Source: Paenibacillus sp. V4I3 (GTDB lineage Bacteria; Bacillota; Bacilli; Paenibacillales; NBRC-103111). From it: a DNA stretch of 64,000 bases. The notes beneath the pieces are model-generated. The model ran no database searches. It had not been told where the DNA came from and saw only the letters and a list, made by a program, of their open reading frames with translations. Below, in pieces: positions 60,488-64,000 of the stretch (its first letter is position 1; each line of letters opens with the position of its first letter). The DNA is taken from assembly GCF_030817215.1 (NCBI RefSeq), contig NZ_JAUSZA010000001.1:6298501-6362500 (forward strand), written 5' to 3'. Both the position numbers and the translations under genes were made by a program.

Positions 60488-62809
60488 ATGAAATTTTCTA
60501 ACGGTTATTGGATGGCAAAAGAAGGGTACACCGTCCTTAATCCTGTCGATGTCCGCGATGTTCATCAAGAAGATAGCAGTCTGACTGTATATGCTGCCGC
60601 ACGGAAGATTCAGCGAAAAGGGGATACTTTAAATGGTGCGATGCTGACATGTGAACTGAGCTCGCCTCTTCCCGATATCATCCGTGTACGCTGGACTCAT
60701 CATGCAGGTAAACGATCGCAAGGGCCTTCTTTTGAATTGTTCAAAAACCCGCAGACTCCAGTTTCAATCGATGACAGTAACGATCATGTGACCATGACAT
60801 CCGGCGGATTAAGCGTAAAAGCCAACAAACATAGTACGTGGGGAGCTGAATTCTCTTTCGAAGGCCGTCGTTTAACTGGCACCAACAGCAAAGGTGCGGG
60901 GCATATTACGACAGCTAACAAAGAGATTTACTTTCGCGAGCAGCTTGAGCTTGGCATTAATGAGCATATTTACGGATTGGGAGAACGGTTTACAAATGTA
61001 GTGAAGAACGGGCAGACCGTAGATATTTGGAACGAAGATGGCGGCACGAGCAGTGAACAAGCTTACAAAAATGTGCCCTTTTACTTATCCAGTAAGGGAT
61101 ACGGTGTTTTCGTCAATCATCCCGAACACGTATCGTTCGAAGTCGGCTCTGAGGTTGTGTCCAAAGTCCAGTTCAGCGTACCAGGCGAAAGTGTGGAGTA
61201 TTTCATTATTGGCGGCAAAACGCTAAAAGATGTTCTAAATAATTACACGAAGCTTACCGGCAAACCCGCTCTGCCGCCAGCATGGTCGTTCGGTTTGTGG
61301 TTAACAACCTCCTTCACGACAGATTATGATGAAGCTACCGTAAACAGTTTCATTGACGGCATGTTTGAACGAGACCTTCCGCTGCATGTGTTCCATTTTG
61401 ATTGTTTCTGGATGAAGGAATATCAATGGACCAACTTTGAGTGGGATGCCGATATGTTCCCCGATCCGGTAGGAATGCTGGGACGGCTTAAGGACAAGGG
61501 ACTGAAAATATGTGTCTGGATCAATTCGTACATTGGCCAGAAATCACCGCTCTTTCAAGAAGGCATGGACAAGGGGTATTTGGTCAAAACCTTAGATGAT
61601 CACGTTTGGCAGTGGGATCTCTGGCAGGCCGGCATGGGGCTTGTCGATTTCACCAATCCGGAAGCCACGGAGTGGTACAAAGGTCATTTAAGACGGCTGA
61701 TCGATATGGGCGTGGATTGCTTCAAAACAGATTTCGGCGAGCGCATCCCGACCGATGTCAAATACCACGATGGTTCGGATCCATTCAAAATGCATAACTA
61801 CTATACATTCCTATACAATAAGGCCGTATTTGAAGTACTGGAAGAAAAACTCGGCAAGAACGAAGCCATGTTATTTGCCCGCTCCGCTACGGCCGGAGGG
61901 CAGCAATTCCCCGTACACTGGGGCGGCGATTGCTCGGCCAACTACGACTCCATGGCGGAGTCGCTTCGCGGAGGCCTTTCACTCGGTTTATCCGGTTTCG
62001 GATTCTGGAGCCATGACATCAGCGGTTTTGAAAAAACAGCCCCGCCCGATATTTATAAACGCTGGGTAGCCTTTGGCCTGTTGTCTTCGCACAGCCGTTT
62101 GCACGGCAATGAATCTTACCGTGTTCCATGGCTGTTTGACGAAGAAGCAGTCGATGTTCTCCGACATTTTACAAAGCTAAAAAGCACGTTAATGCCCTAT
62201 CTGTTTGCAAGTGCTATCCAATCTACAGAAATGGGTATTCCGATGATGCGCGCAATGGTGCTGGATTTTGCATCAGACCCGTCCACTCATCATCTGGATA
62301 CGCAGTACATGTTAGGAGATGACCTGCTCGTTGCCCCAATCTTTAATGAGCAAGGAACTGTGATGTACTATGTTCCCGAAGGACGTTGGACTGATTTCTT
62401 CAGCGGAAGAGTTGTTGAAGGCGGGAAATGGCAGGAGGAAACGCATGGCTATATGACGCTGCCCATGCTAGTTAAACCGAATACGCTGCTTGCCATAGGA
62501 GCAAATGAGCAGAAGCCCGATTACGATTATGCGGATGGCGTATCTCTTCATTTATTTGAACTGGGGGATGGAGCAGCCGCGGAAACGTCAATTTATGATG
62601 TACAAGCTAATCTGCAATTAACCGTAAAAGCAGTCCGAATGAATGAGCTGATCGACATCTCTATTCAAGGCGGAACTAAACCTTACACCCTTGTAGTAAG
62701 AGGCTTCAATCAAATCTCATCCGTAGAAGGCGCATCTTGGACAAGATCAGCAATCGGCATCGTGCTAACTCCCGAACCCGGCACGTCAAAGATAGCAGTA
62801 AGATTGTAA
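60488..62809 (+). CDS. yicI: GH31 alpha-xylosidase (YicI-like)
   Basis: 773-residue cytoplasmic retaining glycosidase removing alpha-linked xylose from xyloglucan-type oligosaccharides. Family features are GINEHIYGLGERFTNVVKNG in the N-terminal beta-sandwich, VFHFDCFWMKEYQW, nucleophile Asp in DCFKTDFGERIPTDV and acid/base Asp in HWGGDCSANYDSM. GFGFWSHDISGFE and SSHSRLHGNESYRVPW follow, all as in YicI and distinct from plain alpha-glucosidases. ATG 60488 has GAAGGG 9 bases upstream; two earlier ATGs overlap that site. Divergent from its AraC regulator and downstream of the LplABC locus on the opposite strand. Confidence 0.94.
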   Translation: MKFSNGYWMAKEGYTVLNPVDVRDVHQEDSSLTVYAAARKIQRKGDTLNGAMLTCELSSPLPDIIRVRWTHHAGKRSQGPSFELFKNPQTPVSIDDSNDHVTMTSGGLSVKANKHSTWGAEFSFEGRRLTGTNSKGAGHITTANKEIYFREQLELGINEHIYGLGERFTNVVKNGQTVDIWNEDGGTSSEQAYKNVPFYLSSKGYGVFVNHPEHVSFEVGSEVVSKVQFSVPGESVEYFIIGGKTLKDVLNNYTKLTGKPALPPAWSFGLWLTTSFTTDYDEATVNSFIDGMFERDLPLHVFHFDCFWMKEYQWTNFEWDADMFPDPVGMLGRLKDKGLKICVWINSYIGQKSPLFQEGMDKGYLVKTLDDHVWQWDLWQAGMGLVDFTNPEATEWYKGHLRRLIDMGVDCFKTDFGERIPTDVKYHDGSDPFKMHNYYTFLYNKAVFEVLEEKLGKNEAMLFARSATAGGQQFPVHWGGDCSANYDSMAESLRGGLSLGLSGFGFWSHDISGFEKTAPPDIYKRWVAFGLLSSHSRLHGNESYRVPWLFDEEAVDVLRHFTKLKSTLMPYLFASAIQSTEMGIPMMRAMVLDFASDPSTHHLDTQYMLGDDLLVAPIFNEQGTVMYYVPEGRWTDFFSGRVVEGGKWQEETHGYMTLPMLVKPNTLLAIGANEQKPDYDYADGVSLHLFELGDGAAAETSIYDVQANLQLTVKAVRMNELIDISIQGGTKPYTLVVRGFNQISSVEGASWTRSAIGIVLTPEPGTSKIAVRL

Positions 62810-62814
62810 TAAAT

Positions 62815-62860
62815 AAAACGGCTGGCCCTGTTATTCATACAGGGTCAGCCGTTTTCCACT
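62815..62860 (+). terminator. terminator of the alpha-xylosidase gene
   Basis: AAAACGGCTG-G-CCCTGT and ACAGGG-T-CAGCCGTTTT form a long stem with loop TATTCAT and a short T-run, right after the stop codon. Confidence 0.9.
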
Positions 62861-62962
62861 TCTGCAAGGATTAGCAGTTATACACCGTTCCATAACTACT
62901 GTATAATATAAAAGGAATTCACATTCCGCTTACTAACAAGACATACAATAAGGAGCTTGCAG

Positions 62963-63571
62963 ATGCCATTAAAGGGTTCGGATTTATCAACGCCAAGCAA
63001 TCGTAAAGATGCCAATCAGAATACACTTAAAGTTCTAATAGCTGCTTATAAAGTTTTCGCTTTGAAAGGCTATGACGCCACCATCGAAGAAATCGCGAAT
63101 GAAGCAGGGGTAGGCGTAGGAACTGTCCATCGGCGATTTTCCAACAAAACCGTGTTGGCCACTGCTGTAGTCACCGACATTTTCCAAAAAATTAAAGAGA
63201 AGCAATTGCAGGTCGTCAAAATGGACATGCCAGCTGATCAAAAAATCCGGCTATTATTTGAAATCTTCTCAGCTTCTCACTTACAATATGGAAAAATACA
63301 TAGTATGGGGCTTCATTTGGCAACGATAGGTGAATTGGGCGAAGAAATGAGGGCCTCCCTATTAACCGCTCTAGAGGGCAGCGTACTTGATATTATTATG
63401 CAAGGCCAAGAAGAAGGAATATTTAGAGAAGGCGATCCGAAACTGCTGGAATTACTCATTATCAATATGATTAACCCCCATCTCATTCTAAAATTAAAAG
63501 AACATGTTCCTGTGGAGAAGATTACAGAAACGGTTTCCGACATGATTCTATTAGGGCTTATCAAGAAATAA
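62963..63571 (+). CDS. TetR-family transcriptional regulator
   Basis: 202 residues. N-terminal TetR helix-turn-helix (VFALKGYDATIEEIANEAGVGVGTVHRRF) and a helical ligand domain. ATG 62963 has AAGGAG 7 bases upstream; a TTG at 62957 is too close to that site. It ends in a GGCTGTCC-type terminator and faces a convergent azoreductase gene. TetR repressors frequently control such quinone/azo reductases, so that is a plausible target. Confidence 0.92.
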   Translation: MPLKGSDLSTPSNRKDANQNTLKVLIAAYKVFALKGYDATIEEIANEAGVGVGTVHRRFSNKTVLATAVVTDIFQKIKEKQLQVVKMDMPADQKIRLLFEIFSASHLQYGKIHSMGLHLATIGELGEEMRASLLTALEGSVLDIIMQGQEEGIFREGDPKLLELLIINMINPHLILKLKEHVPVEKITETVSDMILLGLIKK

Positions 63572-63625
63572 AAAAGGGGCTGTCCCAAAAGTAGATAAAT
63601 CTCTACTTGAGGACAGCCCCTTAAG
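63572..63625 (+). terminator. GGCTGTCC-type repeated terminator, copy 2
   Basis: GGGGCTGTCC (63576-63585) and GGACAGCCCC (63611-63620) enclose an inner AGTAGA/TCTACT pair, nearly the same as the element at 52489-52540. The following minus-strand side also reads AAAAA/TTTTT, so it may work in both directions. Confidence 0.85.
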
Positions 63626-63733
63626 GCCTATTGACCTTCTGGGACATTCGAATAGGTATTCAGAACGACATTCATACTTCCATTGGTTTTTCCAATGGAA
63701 TCGACTCTCAGGCTTATTTGAATACGATTTAAA

Positions 63734-64000
63734 TTACACAGAAACACCAGATAAACGTTCAGCAGCTTTTTCAGCTTCTTTGTTGGCATTTGCTAATATT
63801 TCATCTCGATTTAGGAATGCAGTTCCTTGAGCTCTAATGATTTGGTAATCCTCAAGTCCAATGAAATTAAACATGGATTTGAGGTATTTATGTGAGTATT
63901 CAACTTCTGTATACCAATCATTATTGGTATATACCCCGCCGCTTCCTTGAATGACAAGAATGCTGCGGCCGTCTTTTAACAAGCCCTCTGAGCCGGTATC
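63734..64000 (-). CDS. azoR: FMN-dependent NADH-azoreductase, partial (runs off right edge)
   Basis: Only the C-terminal 88 codons are inside the window. GLLKDGRSILVIQGSGGVY (the quinone/flavin loop), HKYLKSMFNFIGLEDYQII and a Lys/Ala-rich final helix match AzoR proteins, flavodoxin-fold enzymes reducing azo dyes and quinones. The frame is open across base 64000, so the start is outside. It is convergent with the TetR gene. Confidence 0.85.
   Translation of the reverse strand, partial: DTGSEGLLKDGRSILVIQGSGGVYTNNDWYTEVEYSHKYLKSMFNFIGLEDYQIIRAQGTAFLNRDEILANANKEAEKAAERLSGVSV

Noticed and set aside
1..64000. CRISPR arrays, tRNA or rRNA genes, prophage or integrative element
   Set aside because: No direct repeats with regular spacers, no cloverleaf or rRNA-like sequence, and no integrase, terminase or relaxase genes were seen. 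The ACTTCT array has no spacers.

Overview
The window looks like a chromosome segment of a Paenibacillus-type member of the Bacillota. The evidence is strong GGAGG-type ribosome binding sites, several lipoprotein solute-binding proteins, YesM/YesN-type sensor/regulator pairs, Lpl-type sugar ABC transporters, a YheC/D spore-coat-type ATP-grasp gene, an S-layer-homology remnant, a c-di-GMP-I riboswitch and many extracytoplasmic sugar-scavenging genes. No rRNA, tRNA, CRISPR array, integrase or intact insertion sequence was seen. Most genes are on the minus strand. Genus assignment is inference from gene content.

Layout. 1-2825: a YesN/YesM two-component pair, cut by the left edge. 3200-5605: a membrane GGDEF-EAL protein. 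5979-12547: one minus-strand operon made of a spermidine-type solute-binding lipoprotein, a nucleoside hydrolase, two permeases, an ATPase and an adenine deaminase, which reads as a purine-nucleoside salvage and uptake unit. 12809-14070: a DUF2294-like gene, then a plus-strand c-di-GMP-I riboswitch with terminator upstream of a CheY-like regulator. 14191-14693: two decayed genes, an S-layer-homology fragment and a frameshifted Rieske protein. 14751-26233: a peptidoglycan amino-sugar locus with NamZ-type exo-muramidase, PIG-L-like protein, GNAT, MalFG-type ABC transporter, MurQ etherase and RpiR/MurR-like regulator, plus a divergent GH4 glycosidase and a BadF-type sugar kinase. Together these could release, import, phosphorylate and convert N-acetylmuramic acid to GlcNAc-6-phosphate without a PTS.

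26331-28472: a GH43-like beta-propeller protein and an orphan GHKL ATPase. 28622-38368: an Opp-type ABC transporter (solute-binding gene broken by a frameshift) with HAD phosphatase, LacI regulator, Gfo/Idh/MocA oxidoreductase and ThuA protein. Its upstream region carries three identical TTAAACCGGTTTAA palindromes and two cre-like sites. 38889-43342: a sensory operon of sugar-binding lipoprotein, histidine kinase, receiver protein and receiver-GGDEF, with no transporter. It is preceded by a beheaded discoidin-domain remnant.

43900-44650: repeat-rich DNA ending in a cluster of GTACTT palindromes that precedes an MFS pump, a deleted luciferase-like monooxygenase and an aldo/keto reductase. A nonsense-mutated LysR gene, an SDR, a DJ-1/PfpI protein, the YheC/D-like gene and a second MFS pump follow. 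52789-62809: an Lpl-type ABC transporter with its own YesM/YesN pair, an AraC regulator and a divergent GH31 alpha-xylosidase. The right end has a TetR regulator and a partial azoreductase.

Overall this is a dense nutrient-sensing and scavenging region. Three genes or systems have c-di-GMP links. At least five genes have been eroded by frameshift, nonsense mutation or deletion, and several short dispersed repeats are present.
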